A stretch of 64,000 nt of DNA from Eriocheir sinensis (Eukaryota > Arthropoda > Malacostraca > Decapoda > Varunidae): assembly GCF_024679095.1 (NCBI RefSeq), contig NW_026111761.1, positions 35,001 through 99,000 of the forward strand, written 5' to 3'. Positions within the stretch are counted from its first letter, which is position 1; each line of letters opens with the position of its first letter. The notes under the pieces are model-generated. The model was not told the DNA's origin and did not search any database. It was given only the letters and a program-made list of their open reading frames with translations. Below are positions 47,810-63,109 of this stretch, piece after piece. The position numbers and the translations under genes were made by a program.

Positions 47810-51277
<3,468 letters not shown>

Positions 51278-51569
51278 TGCTGCTTTTTCTGTAATAAAAA
51301 TTATATTTAATCTTTTGTGTCATCACCCTCATCAAGGATTATTTTCATTTGAAGTGGAACTTAAGCATCAAGGTCTGTCTGAATATAAGCTTGAGCTTAG
51401 ATGGCCAATGTAATTATTCCCCATAATGGTGTGAAATATTAATATTGGCCATGCTGGGGTGGGCAGGCTCAGTAATGAAGGCTGCTTCCTTGACCTATTT
51501 CATAGCATTCACAATTCATACTTATTGAGGTTTACTGGCGTCAGGCTCACTGTAGTATTACCAAAGTTA

Positions 51570-51865
51570 AGGTAAAGTTGGGGCACACGCTATAGCTGAG
51601 CTGCGCGTGGGTTCTCCGTTGCATGAACACGTGAGCCTGTGGTAGGAGGGAGCCCAACACCCCGGGACACAGGGCCAGTGTGACATCCGGGTTACCACAG
51701 TTTACCTTCCCCAGGTTTCCCCAGGTACCCATTTATCAACCAGCCCGAGAGGGAGGATGAACAGCTGGGTGAGCAGCACGCTGACTCCTCGGGTCATGAT
51801 TCGGACACGGGGCCGCGTAGTAGTAGTCAGCCACGCTGACCACTAGACCACGGAGACCTCTTAGT
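51570..51865 (-). repeat. tRNA-derived SINE (second family), minus strand, complete head
   Basis: On the minus strand it starts GGTCTCCGTGGTCTAGTGGT (A-box-like), has a TGTCCGAATCATGACC B-box-like arm, then the family body and GGGGCACACGCTATAGCTG reversed. This copy shows the full tRNA-like head. Confidence 0.7.
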
Positions 51866-52138
51866 ATTACCAAGCACGAATAATAAGATTATACATCCTG
51901 TCAAGCTCCCTCACCCGGGTGTAATAATACATTTTGTTGGGGCTACGGCATGGCGATGAAAGGCGAGCCTCCTGTCAGCCTTCCAGCAAGTTGTAAACAC
52001 TAAACAATCATTCACAGCCGGGAAAATACGCTTGGTCTTACCTGTATATGGATGATGAATTGTAGTAATGGCGGCAGCCTTCCTCTCCCGCGTGACGCCA
52101 GGCCGGAGGGGGGAGCTTGTTGTCGTCACGACGCCTTA

Positions 52139-52161
52139 AGGCCGATTCAGACTATACGGTT
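52139..52161 (+). repeat. Inner Harbinger left terminal inverted repeat
   Basis: AGGCCGATTCAGACTATACG onward; pairs with 55,492-55,514 except for the first base. Confidence 0.9.
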
Positions 52162-52440
52162 CAGATACGTTTCGTTTCCGTACGGCTTCCGTTCGTTAAT
52201 TATTGTTACACTGAAATCAAATGAAGCTGTTCACACCATACGTTCCGTCTCCGTCCGTCTTCCGTACGGCTTCCGTTCGTACGTATGGGATACGTCTGGA
52301 AGAAATCTCTGACGGACGGAACGTATACGTAACGGAAACGTTCCGCATTCCAGCCGCAAGTGTGAACACCGTTACGTATCAGTCACGTTGCGGTTACAGA
52401 GGGGAGAGGACGCGACTTACCTTCAGTCTGTGAAAACTTT
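52162..52440. promoter_or_regulatory. Subterminal region with repeated CGTACGGCTTCCGTTCGT-type motifs
   Basis: The sequence GTACGGCTTCCGTTCGT occurs twice (near 52,179 and 52,263), with further CCGTCTCCGTCCGT and AACGTATACGTAACGG variants. A related ACGGAGACGAACCGTA lies at the right end. Such subterminal arrays are known binding sites for Myb/MADF-type Harbinger proteins; that role here is inferred. Confidence 0.5.
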
Positions 52441-52465
52441 TTGTTTACTTTGCAGTGAAGCAGTC

Positions 52466-53637
52466 ATGAGCGACGAAAAGTTAATAGAATTGGTCAGAGG
52501 CTACGAGGAGCTCTATGACATGAGCAACAGAAAATACACTGACAATTATGTGAAAGAAAAGATATGGAAATCCATTGGAGAGGAATTAAAAAAATCAGGT
52601 AAGACAGTAAACTTTATTACACAAAATCATAGCCTAATTGTATCTTATTCCTTATCATTCTATATCCGCTTCTATTTCTTATTCATTTCTACATTCTGCA
52701 ATTGCTACCTTCATCTATCAATCATGCTTAAGCCCATGGAAGAGAACCAGCAGGACTGCTCAAGAATTCCCTAAATTTCTCTCGTACAAGGAATGCACCT
52801 TGTGGAGCATTTCCTCCCTGTCTAGCTATTTCCTCTAAAGAGCTTCCATTATTAGTGACATTCATGTTTGTGACATCAGGAGCATTGTCACGCAAGTAGT
52901 TGTGCAAAATGCAAGTTGCAAATATTACATTATCTGCATTATCAGGTAACAAATTTAGTGTCCTTTGGTATATTCTAAACCTCTGGCTCAGTATCCCAAA
53001 CGCGTTCTCAACAACCCTTCTTGCACGTGAGAGCCTAAAATTAAAGAGCCTTTTCTGATCATCATCACTGGCTTGTGAGCCGGGATAAGGTCTCAAGAGG
53101 TAAGTTTTCAAGGGGAAAGCTTCATCTCCAACAATGACGTAAGGTGTCATGCAAGATGAGTCAGGTAGCTGTGCAGGAGGGGGTATGTTGAGAGCGCCTT
53201 TTTCTAACTGTTCACCGAACTTTGAATGAGAGAAGATGCCTCCATCACTGTTCTTTCCGTATGACCCTATATCAACCACTACAAATTTGTAATTGGCATC
53301 CACGAGTGCAAGCAAAACAACAGAAAAAGTATGCTTGTAGTTATAAAACAGTGAACCACTGTTTGGTGGTGCCTGAAGCTTTACATGTTTTCCATCTATG
53401 GCACCAACACAATTTGGAAATTGCCATAAATTCCAGAACTCTGCAGCAATGTTCTTCCATGTCTCCTCTGTAGGCTTGGGCATAACCTCAGCTTTTAGCC
53501 TCTTGATAATAGATGCACAGACCTCCTGAACAATGCTGTGAACAGTAGAGTGACCAAGACGATAGCTAAACGCTATGGTTCTAAAGCTATCGCCGGTCGC
53601 CAGGAACCTGGAGAAGAAATCAAAGATGCAGTTACTG

Positions 53638-53707
<70 letters not shown>

Positions 53708-54517
53708 TGGTAGTAGTAGTAGTAGTAGTAGTAGACCATACAGTACCGCGTATTTTTTCTTCCGGTATAGGTATTATTATGTCCGAAGTGATATTCTACG
53801 TATCAAACGCTAAAAATTTTAAGTATGTAAATACTGAATGATCTCTTATCATTTTCAGGTCAGGAATGCAAATTACGATGGAACTCACTTAGAGACCAGT
53901 ATAGGAGATATTTGAAAAGATGCACTACAAAGAGCGGCCAGGAAGCAGTCAGCGTACCTAAATGGAGATATGCTGACGAAATTTCTTTTGTCAAACCTTA
54001 TCTACGTGAGAGAGACACCGTGGGCAACCTTGATGATGGTAGTAACGTTGAACCAGAGAATGCCGAAAGAGAAGATGATATATTGGGTGCTACAGAACAG
54101 GAACAATGTGAAAATATTCCATCTCAAACACGTCACGTAGTGAACTCAGCAAAGGGTTGTATCAAAAGTAAAGCCACAGTTAGACGTTCATCTAGTAAGC
54201 ACGTAAACACACCTGAAACAGCTTCATCAGTTTTGATGAAATATTTAGTGGAAAACAACAGTGAGAATAAAGAAAAGCCTACAGACCCGATTGACTTATT
54301 CTTCCAAAGTATGGCTTCAACGGTAAAAACATTTTCACCTTATTATAAAAATATATGTAAAACACAAGTGCTTTCAATAGTCTCTGATTTAGAAATGAAA
54401 CAACTTGATGCCCAAGTGCCATTAAACACAGGAACTGAGACAGTGGTTCAAGTCCCAGTTCAGTCACCAGGAAACACATCAGCTTGTAGCTCAGATGCCC
54501 AGTATTACATGATGTAA
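52466..54517 (+). CDS. MADF-BESS DNA-binding protein of the inner Harbinger (2 exons)
   Basis: Exon 1, 52,466-52,598, ends TCAG|GTAAGA. Exon 2, 53,859-54,517, starts after ATTTTCAG; the spliced frame is 263 aa. The MADF domain (residues about 6-92) has LIELVRGYEELYD, VKEKIWKSIGEEL and CKLRWNSLRDQYRRYLKR, the expected Trp/Leu/Arg skeleton. The BESS motif is at about 187-225 (DPIDLFFQSMASTVKTFSP, YKNICKTQVLSIVSDLEM). MADF proteins bind DNA through a Myb-like fold and BESS mediates protein contacts. In PIF/Harbinger elements the second gene binds transposon DNA and recruits the transposase. The 1.26-kb intron contains the 3' exon of the opposite-strand transposase, so the genes are interleaved. 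Start chosen as the first ATG before the domain. Confidence 0.88.
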
Positions 54518-55388
54518 AGTAAGTTTTGTTACTATTTTGTTCACAGCTTCAAGTGTCAATGATATAAACAATTAATATGTGGCAAAAAACATTCTTTAGT
54601 TTATTGTGAAAGATTCTGGATGTCTTTACTATTTTAAGCAATCATGGTAAATATAATAGTAATCATGAAGAAAAGCCCTTGCAGTCATGCTAGTATAATG
54701 GTATAAAAACAAACTTTCTTTTGTGCTATTTCGTGGCAAAAGTAGCTACTTGACAGCGTGCAAGGCATACCTTTAAATGTTTTATTTTTTATTTTGAAGT
54801 GTGTAGCAATGAAACATTTTTTATTTTATTATGAATGGTTCTTGATGTTTATTATTATAAGAAATCAAGAAAATATTACCGGTAATCATGAAAAGAGTAC
54901 ATGGGAACATAGCAGCTTAAATGGAACTAAAATTTATTTTCTACGTGCCAGTTCATAAAGTTTTATTTAAAGTTTGAAAGGAATAACTTTTTTGAGGCTA
55001 TGTGTTCTGATAGTTTTCATGGTGATTTGTGTAATAAACTAATTTACAAACAAATTGAGTATGCCACTAACCTCAAGCAAACAGCTAACCTCTCCCTCGG
55101 TGAAATAGCCTCCTGAAGGCAGGTGTTGCTCTTGATCAAATCCTCGTTAACTTTTTGAAGCAAATAGTTGAACTTGGATTTAGTCATTCTGAAATACTGA
55201 TAAAACTTCGTTTCATCGTCGTCTAATTCTTTGTACAGAGTCCAAAATTCACCCTCTGACTTCCTTTTCCTTTGGCACTCGTGTACCCATAATCTCTTCT
55301 TCTTAGCTTTAACTCTATCCTCCTCGTCTTCATCTAAAAGAAGAGCAATTGCAGTGAGCTCCTGCACACAAAATTTTCTTGACGCCAT
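52728..55388 (-). CDS. HARBI1-type DDE transposase of the inner Harbinger (2 exons)
   Basis: Exon 1 is 55,388-55,072 (MASRKFCVQELTAIALLLDE to RERLAVCLR, donor TTGAG|GTTAGT). Exon 2 is 53,607-52,728 (acceptor TTTCTTCTCCAG, FLATGDSFRTIAFSYRLGHS). The spliced frame is 398 aa with no break. Catalytic residues by my numbering: Asp177 in GAIDGKHV, Asp267 in VIVGDEAFPLKTYLLRP, Glu306 in RRVVENAFGILSQRFR, with the conserved ATCILHNYL near the end. The N-terminal part resembles the helix-turn-helix region of HARBI1 proteins. It is expected to excise and integrate the element at TWA sites together with the MADF-BESS partner. Length matches autonomous Harbinger transposases (roughly 350-450 aa). The intron holds the second exon of the opposite gene and a (GA)n tract. 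Confidence 0.9.
53641..53735. repeat. (GA)n and (TAG)n microsatellite in overlapping introns
   Basis: About 65 bases of GA are followed by TAG triplets, placed 35 bases upstream of the transposase exon 2 acceptor. Confidence 0.95.
54518..55071. other. A/T-rich convergent intergenic or intronic sequence
   Basis: 3' of the MADF-BESS stop and within the transposase intron. Degenerate direct repeats with TTTTATTATGAATGGTTCTTG / TTTATTGTGAAAGATTCTGG and ATCATGGTAA are visible. No coding evidence. Confidence 0.45.
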
Positions 55389-55491
55389 GCCGGAGCAACA
55401 GCCGCACGCTGACTGACCGCATCCTAGATGTATGGTGTGAACACAGCAACATTTTGACGGAACGCAAACGGAACGGAACCGTACGGAGACG

Positions 55492-55514
55492 AACCGTATA
55501 GTCTGAATCGGCCC
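55492..55514 (-). repeat. Inner Harbinger right terminal inverted repeat
   Basis: The inverse of 52,139-52,161 apart from the terminal base; followed by TTA. Confidence 0.9.
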
Positions 55515-55779
55515 TTATTCTTGTAAAACGCGGAACGGGTACTGTTATCAGAGAAACACTAGTGTTCTGCCTAATAGGATATTTTTTTCCCGAAAATTTA
55601 TTTTATAATTTATTGTATTTTTACATTCAGTCTAAATTCTGATAACAATTTAAATCACGATTTCGACGAAGACACGGGGGTACCCGTGTCCTCGACACTC
55701 GACCATGTTCCAGTATTTTGGCGGGCATTTCAAGTACTCTCAGTAACGACTTCACTTCATGGGAAGTAACTTGTCCTCG

Positions 55780-55803
55780 ACCTTCCGTCTAGCAATACCA
55801 CCC
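55780..55803 (-). repeat. Outer Harbinger right terminal inverted repeat
   Basis: CTTCCGTCTAGCAATACCACCC, the inverse of the left end with small differences, followed by TAA. Confidence 0.72.
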
Positions 55804-55806
55804 TAA

Positions 55807-56270
55807 GGCTCTTCGTCTCATCAGCTCTCCTCCTCCTACTGCTAGTTTTCACCTCTTAAATTCCGCCGCGATGTTGCCTCTTTCTATCTTCTATCGATAT
55901 TTCCACGCTGACTGCTCTTCTGAACTTGCTAACTGCATGCCTCCCTCCCGCGGCCCCGCTGCACACGACTTTCTACTCATGCTCATCCCTATACTGTCTA
56001 AACCCCTTATGCAAGAGTTAACCAGCATCTTCACTCTTTCATCCCTCACGATGGTAAACTCTGGAACAATTTTCCTTCATCTGTATTTCCTCCTGCCTAC
56101 GACTTGAACTCTTTCAAAAGGAGGGTATCAGGACACCTCTCCTCCCGAAATTGACCTTTCTTTCGGCCACCTCTTTTGATTCTTTTTTGGGAGCAGCGAG
56201 TAGCGGGCTTTTTTTATTAATGTTTTTTGTGTGCCCTTGAACTGTCTCCTTTGTTGTAAAAAAAAAAATA
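55807..56270 (+). mobile_element. 3'-terminal LINE fragment, plus strand, with A-tail
   Basis: The peptide text SIFYRYFHADCSSELANCMPP and the following sequence match the minus-strand LINE at 57,351-60,655. A 3' UTR ends GAGCAGCGAGTAGCGGGC, TTGAACTGTCTCCTTTGTTG and poly(A) at 56,259-56,269. This is a 5'-truncated insertion of that family, beginning at the right terminus of the outer Harbinger. Confidence 0.82.
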
Positions 56271-56271
56271 C

Positions 56272-59200
56272 ACCAACGCGCGGACCTTAATACCTAAACG
56301 GAATGAGTTACTTACCTACGTTGACGTAGAAAGACCGGACGTGATTGCCATCACCGAAACGTGGGCCATCTCTGACCACCTAATGACCGAATTCTCAATT
56401 CCAGGATACGAAAGTATCCAGACTTCACAAGAAAGGAGGAGGTGTTATATGATACGTCAAGAACAAATACCCGGCCGTGAAAATAACCAAAGGGGACTCA
56501 GAGAAATATGACACTGTATGTGTTGAACTGGAGACTAGCAAGCACAACAAAATAACGATTGGAACCGTTTACAGACCTCCAAAGCAACAAGCAGCGGACG
56601 ACGCAGCTGTGTATGAGGAAATTCCCACCATAACACAAAACAAACAATCAGTCATTATCGGGGACTTTAACTGTTCCAACATTGACTGGACCACGATGAT
56701 TGGAGATCGGGAGGGTAACAGATTGCTCGAAATGTTAGAGGACACTTTTCTAACTCAGATTGTTACCCAACCGACAAGGGAAAATAACTTATTAGACCTA
56801 GTACTCGTGAGTGATTCCGATCCCACACGTGAATGTCAGGTCGGCGAAAAATGAGTGGTTGCGATCATCACCTAATTCGACTAAAGATCAGAACAGTCCA
56901 TGAACTCACCGGAAACACGTCCAAGATCTCAGACTACAAAAAATCCAATTTTAATTTCGCTCGTGAGCTGCTAACCCAGACAATTTGGGAACCCATGAAC
57001 CTCACTCCTGTTGGGGGCGCGTGGAACGGCTTCAAGAACAAACTCCTAGAGGTAGAGAGAACAACTGTTCCCATGAAGACTAGAACAAATAATGCCATAA
57101 GCCCACCATGGATGACTACCCAAGTTCGACCGGCGATTAATTTAAAGAACAGAAAATACAACTTGCTAAAGGAAAACAGCACTGACGAGGCACGCGAACA
57201 GTACCATCAAAGCTTCTCATTCGCCAGCGTAAACGCGACAATGAAAAGCAGATTGCGAGCGAAGCCAAGTCCAACCCGAAAAAGTTCTTCACGTATATAA
57301 GAACCAAAAAGAAGACAAAAGGCAATATCGGTCCCCTAAAAGATGTAAGTTTTTTTTTTTTTTTTACAGCTAAGGAGACAGTACAAGGGCGTAAATAAAA
57401 ATTTATATAAAAAAGCCCGCTACTCACTGTTCCTGAATAGAGATCGAAGGAGTGTCCAAAAAGAGAGGACAATTTCGGGAGGAGAGGTGTCCTGATACCC
57501 TCCTCTTGAAAGAGTTCAAGTCGTAGGCAGGAGGAAATACAGATGAAGGAAGATTGTTCCAGAGTTTACCAGCGTAAGAGATGAAAGAGTGAAGATGCTG
57601 GTTGACTCTTGCATAAGGGGTTTGGACAGTATAGGGATGAGAATGAGTAGAAAGACGTGTGCAGCGGGGCCGCGGGAGGGGGGGAGGCATGCAGTTAGCA
57701 AGTTCAGAAGAGCAGTCAGCATGAAAATATCGATAGAAGATAGAAAGAGACGCAACATGGCGGCTCAATTTGAGAGGTAGAAGACTATCAGCATGAGGAG
57801 GAGATTTGATGAGACGAAGAGCCTTTGACTCCACTCTGTCAAGGAGAGCTGTTTGAGTGGAGCGCCTAAAGTCATGAGATGCGTACTCCATACGAGGGCG
57901 GACAAGGCTCCTGTAAATGGATAGCAACTGTGCGGGGGAGAAGAACTGGCGGAGACGGTACAGAACGCGCAGCCTAGAGGAAGCTGATTTAGTAAGAGAT
58001 GAGATATGGAGTTTCAAGTTGAGATTTTGAGTTAAGGATAGACCGAGAATGTTTAGTGTTGAAGAAGTTGATAGCTGAGTGTTGTCGAAGAACAGGGATA
58101 GTTGTTTGGAAGATTGTGTCGAGTGGATCGGTGGAGAAACTGTGTTTTTGAGGCGTTAAAGGACACCAGGTTCCTCTTGCCCCAATCGGAAATAATAGTA
58201 AGGTCTGAGGCTAAGCGTTCTGTTGCCTCCAGCCTTGAATCGATAAGTTCCTGTGGAGTGGCTCTTCTATTAATAGAAGTTGAGTAATGCAGAGTGGAGT
58301 CATCGGCGTAAGAATGGATAGGACAGTTCGTTTTGGAAAGAAGATCATCAATGAACAACAGAAAGAGAGGGAGATAGGACAGAACCCTGTGGGACACCAC
58401 TGTTAATATGTTTAGGGGAAGAACAGTGACCGTCCACCACAGCAGAAATAGAACGGTCAGAAAGGAAACTGGAAAGAAAGGTACAGAGAGAAGGATAGAA
58501 AGCGTAGGAGGGTAGTTTGAAAGAAAGATTTGTGCCAGACCCTATCAAAAGCTTTTGATATGTCCAGCGCAATAGCAAAGGTTTCACCGAAACGGCTAAG
58601 AGAGGATGACCAAGAGTCAGTTAAGAAGTAGGAGATCACCAGTAGAACGCCCCTTGCGGAACCTATACTGGCGATCAGATAGAAGGTTAGAAGTGGAAAG
58701 GTGCCTTTGAATCTTCCGGTTAAGGATTGATTCAAAAGCTTTAGATAGACAGGAAAGTAACGCTATAGGGCGGTAGTTTGAGGGATTGCAACGGTCACCC
58801 TTCAAAGGCACAGGCTGTACAAAGGCATACTTCCAGCAGGAAGGAAAGGTAGATGTTGATAGGCAGAAACGAAAGAGTTTGACAAGGCAGGGTGTCAGCA
58901 CGGAAGCACAGTTTTTAAGGACAATAGGAGGCACTCCATCAGGTCCATAAGCCTTCTGAGAGTTGAGGCCAGAGAGGCCATAGAAAACATCATTTGGAAG
59001 AATTTTAAGAACAGGCATAAAGGAGTCAGAGGAGGGATGAGCATGAGGAATATGCCCAGAATCGTCCAGGGTAGAGTTCTTACAGAAAGTTTGAGCGAAG
59101 AGTTCAGCCTTAGAGACAGATGAGATGGCACTGCTGCCGTCAGGGTTAAGGAGAGGAGGGAAAGAGGAAGAAGTGAAATTGGAGGAGATATTTTTGGCTA

Positions 59201-62200
59201 GATGCCAGAAGTCACGGGAAGAATTAGAAAAAGCAAGTTATTGACATTTTCTATTGATAAAAGAAGTTTTGGTAAGTCGGAGAATAGATTTCGCACGATT
59301 CCGGGCTGAAATGTAAAGGTCAAAGTTAAGGGTGTTCGAAGGCTCTGGAACCTTTTGTGAGCTGTCTCTCTATCTGTAATAGCAAGAGAACAAGCATGAT
59401 TACACCAAAGCTTTTTTAGCATGAGGAGTAGAGAAAGAACGTGGAATGTATGCCTCCATTCCAGAGACAATCACCTCTGTGATGAGCTGGGCACACACAG
59501 AGGGGTCTCTCTCCTGGAAGCAGTAATCATTCCACGGGAATGGAAAAGTACATCCTCAAGTCGTCCCACCGAGCTGAAGCAAAATGCCAGAAGCATCCAT
59601 CGCCTCTTCGGTGGTTCCAGGGGATGTACAGGAGCGATAGGACAGGATACAGAAATAAGGTTATGATCGGAGGAGCCCAACGGAGAGAACAGTTTGACAG
59701 AGTAAGCAGAAGGATTAGAGGTAAGGAAGAGGTATAGAATGTTGAGCGTGTCTCCAAGACGGTCGGGAATACGAGTAGGGTGCTGAACGAACTGCTCTAG
59801 GTCGTTGAGGAGAGCAAAGTTGTAGGCTTGTTCACCAGGCTGGTCAGTGAAAGAGGATGAAAGCCAAAGCTGGAGGTGAACATTGAAATCTCCTAAGATT
59901 GAGATTCAGCGAAGGGAGAGTGAGTCAAGATATGCTTCACTTTTGAGTTCAAATAGTCAAAGAATTTTACATAGTTAGTAGAGTTAGGTGAGAGATAGAC
60001 AGCACAGATGTATTTAGTAATAGAATGACAATGAAGTCTTAGCCAGATGGTAGAAAATTCAGAAGAGTCAAGGTCGTGGGCACGAGAGCAAGTGATGTCG
60101 TTGCGCACGTAGGCGCAACATCCAGCTTTGGTTTGAAATTTAGGATAGAGATAGTAGGAGGGAACAGAGTAGAGGTTGCTGTCAGTAGCCTCAGAAACCT
60201 GTGTTTCGATGAGGAAGAGAAGGTGAGGTTTAGAGGAGGAGAGAAGGTGTTCCACAGAATGAAATTTAGAACGAAGACCGCGAATGTTGCAGAAATTGAT
60301 AAGGAGGAGGTTCGAGGAGTTATCAGGACACCTCTCAAGTCGGCAGCCAGAAGAGGAGTCCTCCTGGGAATTTATGGTCCCCCACAGGTGGGGACCTGAG
60401 GCTCGGTAATTTCTCGTCATTTTGAATTTTGAATTTTGGGAAAAGGTGTGTGTGTTGTGAATGTAGTTTGGTGTAAAAGAGAGGAACTGTCTTTAGAGAG
60501 CATGCTGAACTACTCTCTGATGAGACAAAAGGGAAACGGTTAGTGAGGACATGGGAAGGGTCTTTGAAGGGCTTCAGCACCTCCTCGCTTCCCATATATC
60601 CTCACCGGGAGTAGCTCACGCCCGTTCGGTAGGTGTCTTCCTACCTACTCTTACAAAGTGACGTACTAACACAGGACAGCAGACAAATGGTCGAAATCCT
60701 AAACAAAAACTTCGCGTCTGTTTTCACGGTCGAGAACACCCAGTCCGTACCAGAGAGACCTACCCCACCGATGGGAATCACTCCCTAGAAATTGGTACAA
60801 TCGACGAACGGGATGTGAAAAGTACCTAGACAAACTCGAGACAAACAAGTCCACCGGACCCGACGACTTGTCACCCAGGCTACTCAAGGAACTCAAGCAG
60901 CAAATCCTCCACCCACTCACCGCCATCTACAATCTGTCACTACAACAAAACAAAGTCCCGAAAGACTGGAAACAAGCGAACGTAACACCGATCTACAAAA
61001 AGGGAGACAAAAGCATGGCCCTAAACTACAGACCAATCAGCTTAACCTCAGTGGCGGGAAAAATCCTCGAAAAGATCATCAGAGACAAACTCCTTAGGTT
61101 CCTTGAAGACAGCAACATCATTTCCGATGCTCAGCAGGGTTTCAGGAATAAGCGCTCATGCTTAACCAATTTATTGGACTTCTTCCAAGGTATCTATGAA
61201 AACTGGGATAATCATATCCCCAGTGATGTTATATATCTAGACTTTCAAAACGCCTTTGACAAAGTCCCACACGAAAGACTCCTCAGGAAACTCAAGTCGG
61301 CGGGGTTAGGCGATAACCTGACAGCGTGGATCAAAGACTGGCTCACTGGAAGAAAACAGAGTTGTACTCAACGGACAGGCCTCCGAGTGGCTCCCGGTCA
61401 CAAGTGGAGTACCACAAGGGTCAGTGCTGGGACCCATAATCTTCATCATATATATCAACGACCTAGAACTAGGATTGAAATCCAATCTTTCAAAATTTGC
61501 CGACGACACAAAGGTGGGTGGAAGGCCCTCACGACGGCAGACTGCGAAATTATTCAGAGAGACCTGGACCTGATCACTCGGTGGTCAGAAAAATGGCAGA
61601 TGTTCTTCAACACTACCAAATGTAAAGTAATGCATATCGGATCCAGAAACAGCAACCACACATACCACATGGGTGGCGAACCACTACATGTAGTGCAAGA
61701 GGAAAGAGACCTCGGGGTCACCATCAGCAGTGACTTGAAACAAACAACACACTGCAAGTCCGCCTGTAAGAAAGCCAATACAAATGCTTGGGTTCATAGC
61801 GAGGAACTTCGAATACAAGACGCCGGGAGTTATGTTATCCTTGTATAATTCGCTGGTAAGGCCCCACCTGGAATACGCCGTGCAATTCTGGTCTCTAAAT
61901 TACAGGAAAGACATTGAATTACTTGAGAGAGTACAGCGCCGCGCCACGAAAATGATACCATCACTGAGGACGAATCCCTATGAAGAGCGACTCGAGCGAC
62001 TCAACCTCTTCACGTTGAAAAAGAGACGACTGCGGGGAGACATGATACAAGTCTTCAAGTACCTGGAAAAGCTCAGCAACGTTGATCACTCCAAACTCTT
62101 CACGCTACAAACTAACCTGAGAACAAGAAACAACGGAAAAACAATTCAAGCAAAGCGATGCAATGCCGACATCGGCAGGAGTTAATTCTCGAATAGAGTT

Positions 62201-62475
62201 GTTCGCCACTGGAACAGCCTTCCTGCAGAAGTGGTTAGCGCAGAGAGCATCAACTCCTTCAAGATTCGCATTGATCGCCACTTTCCTGCATCGGGAGTGA
62301 ACTGAACGTATCCAAGAGTAGATACACAAGTACTTTAATCCTTCCCTGCATGCCACTCCTATGGCAAACGGATTGATTAAATCACTGAAAGCAGGCCAAC
62401 AGGCTTTCTGCTGCCTGCTAGTTCATGTTTCCATGTTTCCTCTTCCTCCTCCTCCTCCTCTTCCTTCTCCTCATG
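56272..62475 (+). mobile_element. CR1/jockey-like LINE, plus strand, split by a nested LINE
   Basis: The endonuclease domain is at about 56,310-56,900 (VIAITETWAI-like start out of frame, GTVYRPPKQQ, VIIGDFNCSNIDW, LLDLVLVSD, then GCDHHLIRLKI). A linker runs to 57,345 and, after the nested insertion, from 60,656. The RT lies at 60,868-61,620 (TGPDDLSP, NVTPIYKKGDK, YRPISLTS, DVIYLDFQNAFDKVPH, a frameshift near 61,360, then FADDTK at about 61,496 in another frame, WQMFFNTTKCKVMHIGSRN). The C-terminus is at 61,784-62,300 (RPHLEYAVQFWSLNYRKDIE, RLRGDMIQVFKYLEK, VVRHWNSLPAEVV). The 3' end is near 62,475 with a CCT-rich tail. Several frameshifts make it inactive. Confidence 0.85.
57351..60655 (-). 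mobile_element. Nested LINE (jockey-like), minus strand, ~3.3 kb
   Basis: Poly(T) at 57,351-57,365 is its A-tail. AAGT occurs at both junctions (57,347-57,350; 60,656-60,659), and joining them restores the host LINE reading LKDVSDVL. On the minus strand the endonuclease-like region is at 60,420-59,893 (NFCNIRGLRSKFHSVEHLL, KPHLLFLIETQV, GCCAYVRNDI). The RT is in pieces at 59,018-58,053 ([69 protein letters not shown]). The C-terminus is at 58,017-57,424 (SIYRSLVRPRMEYASH, LWNNLPSSVF). Frameshifts are numerous; inactive. Confidence 0.87.
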
Positions 62476-62479
62476 GTGG

Positions 62480-62690
62480 CAGCAGTGGTGGTGGGTGGGA
62501 GGGGGAGTACACGGGACAATTAAAGATATCGAAGTGGGTGTGTTTATGGGTGTGGACGGACGAGAGAAAGGGGGAAAGAAAGAAAAAGCAGCCATTGTAT
62601 TACTGCCAGGATCTGCGCAAACAGTCTTGACATTTATAGTAAAAAGCGCAAGAACCGACACACCAAGAACACCTGAATCAAATAACTGTA
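62480..62690 (+). repeat. Dispersed repeat shared with 3,950-4,140
   Basis: GGGGGAGTACACGGGACAAT through CTGCCAGGATCTGCGCAAAC, in the same orientation as the left copy although the neighbouring J-gene segment is inverted. Confidence 0.6.
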
Positions 62691-62706
62691 TCTGGCACTG
62701 AGTAGG

Positions 62707-63010
62707 TTATGCGTTCCCTCGGCGCAGTGGTTAGCATCCCTGACTACAAATCTGCGGGCCAGGGCTCGAGTCCCGGCCTTGGCAGTCGGAGTGCAGCCCA
62801 CCCAGCTGTTCATCCTCCTCTTCGGGATGGTCGATGAACGAATATCTGGGGAAAGCTGGGGAAGGCAGGATGTGGAAACCCGGATGTTACACTGGCCCGT
62901 GTCGGGGTAATGGATTCTTATCCACCACAGGTTCAGAGGACCAACGGGACGGAGATGAGCACCGCCGCCACGCGCACTGTAGGGTGTGCTGTCAACTTTA
63001 CCTTTTGTTG
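62707..63010 (+). repeat. tRNA-derived SINE (second family), plus strand
   Basis: The head CTCGGCGCAGTGGTTAGCAT and B box GGCTCGAGTCCCGGCC are followed by the family core. It is the inverted partner of 3,013-3,310, but complete at the 5' end. Confidence 0.7.
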
Positions 63011-63109
63011 ATTAGGTCCCACCTGAGTCATCCTTTTTTTCCCTTTGTGCATCCATTACATAATGCATATAGATTCCCTCGAATCAGTACTCGAATGAAT
63101 GAATGATTA

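Larger units (their letters stand above)
52139..55514. mobile_element. Apparently intact 3.4-kb PIF/Harbinger element nested in the outer one
   Basis: TTA duplicates flank it exactly (52,136-52,138 and 55,515-55,517). The ends share GGCCGATTCAGACTATACGG plus TTC in inverted orientation, differing only at the outermost base. Subterminal sequence on both sides is rich in short CGTACGG/CCGTACGG-type motifs. It carries a plus-strand MADF-BESS gene and a minus-strand HARBI1 transposase whose 3' part lies in the intron of the former. Both open frames are uninterrupted after splicing. All evidence is direct from sequence; activity is not shown. Confidence 0.9.
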
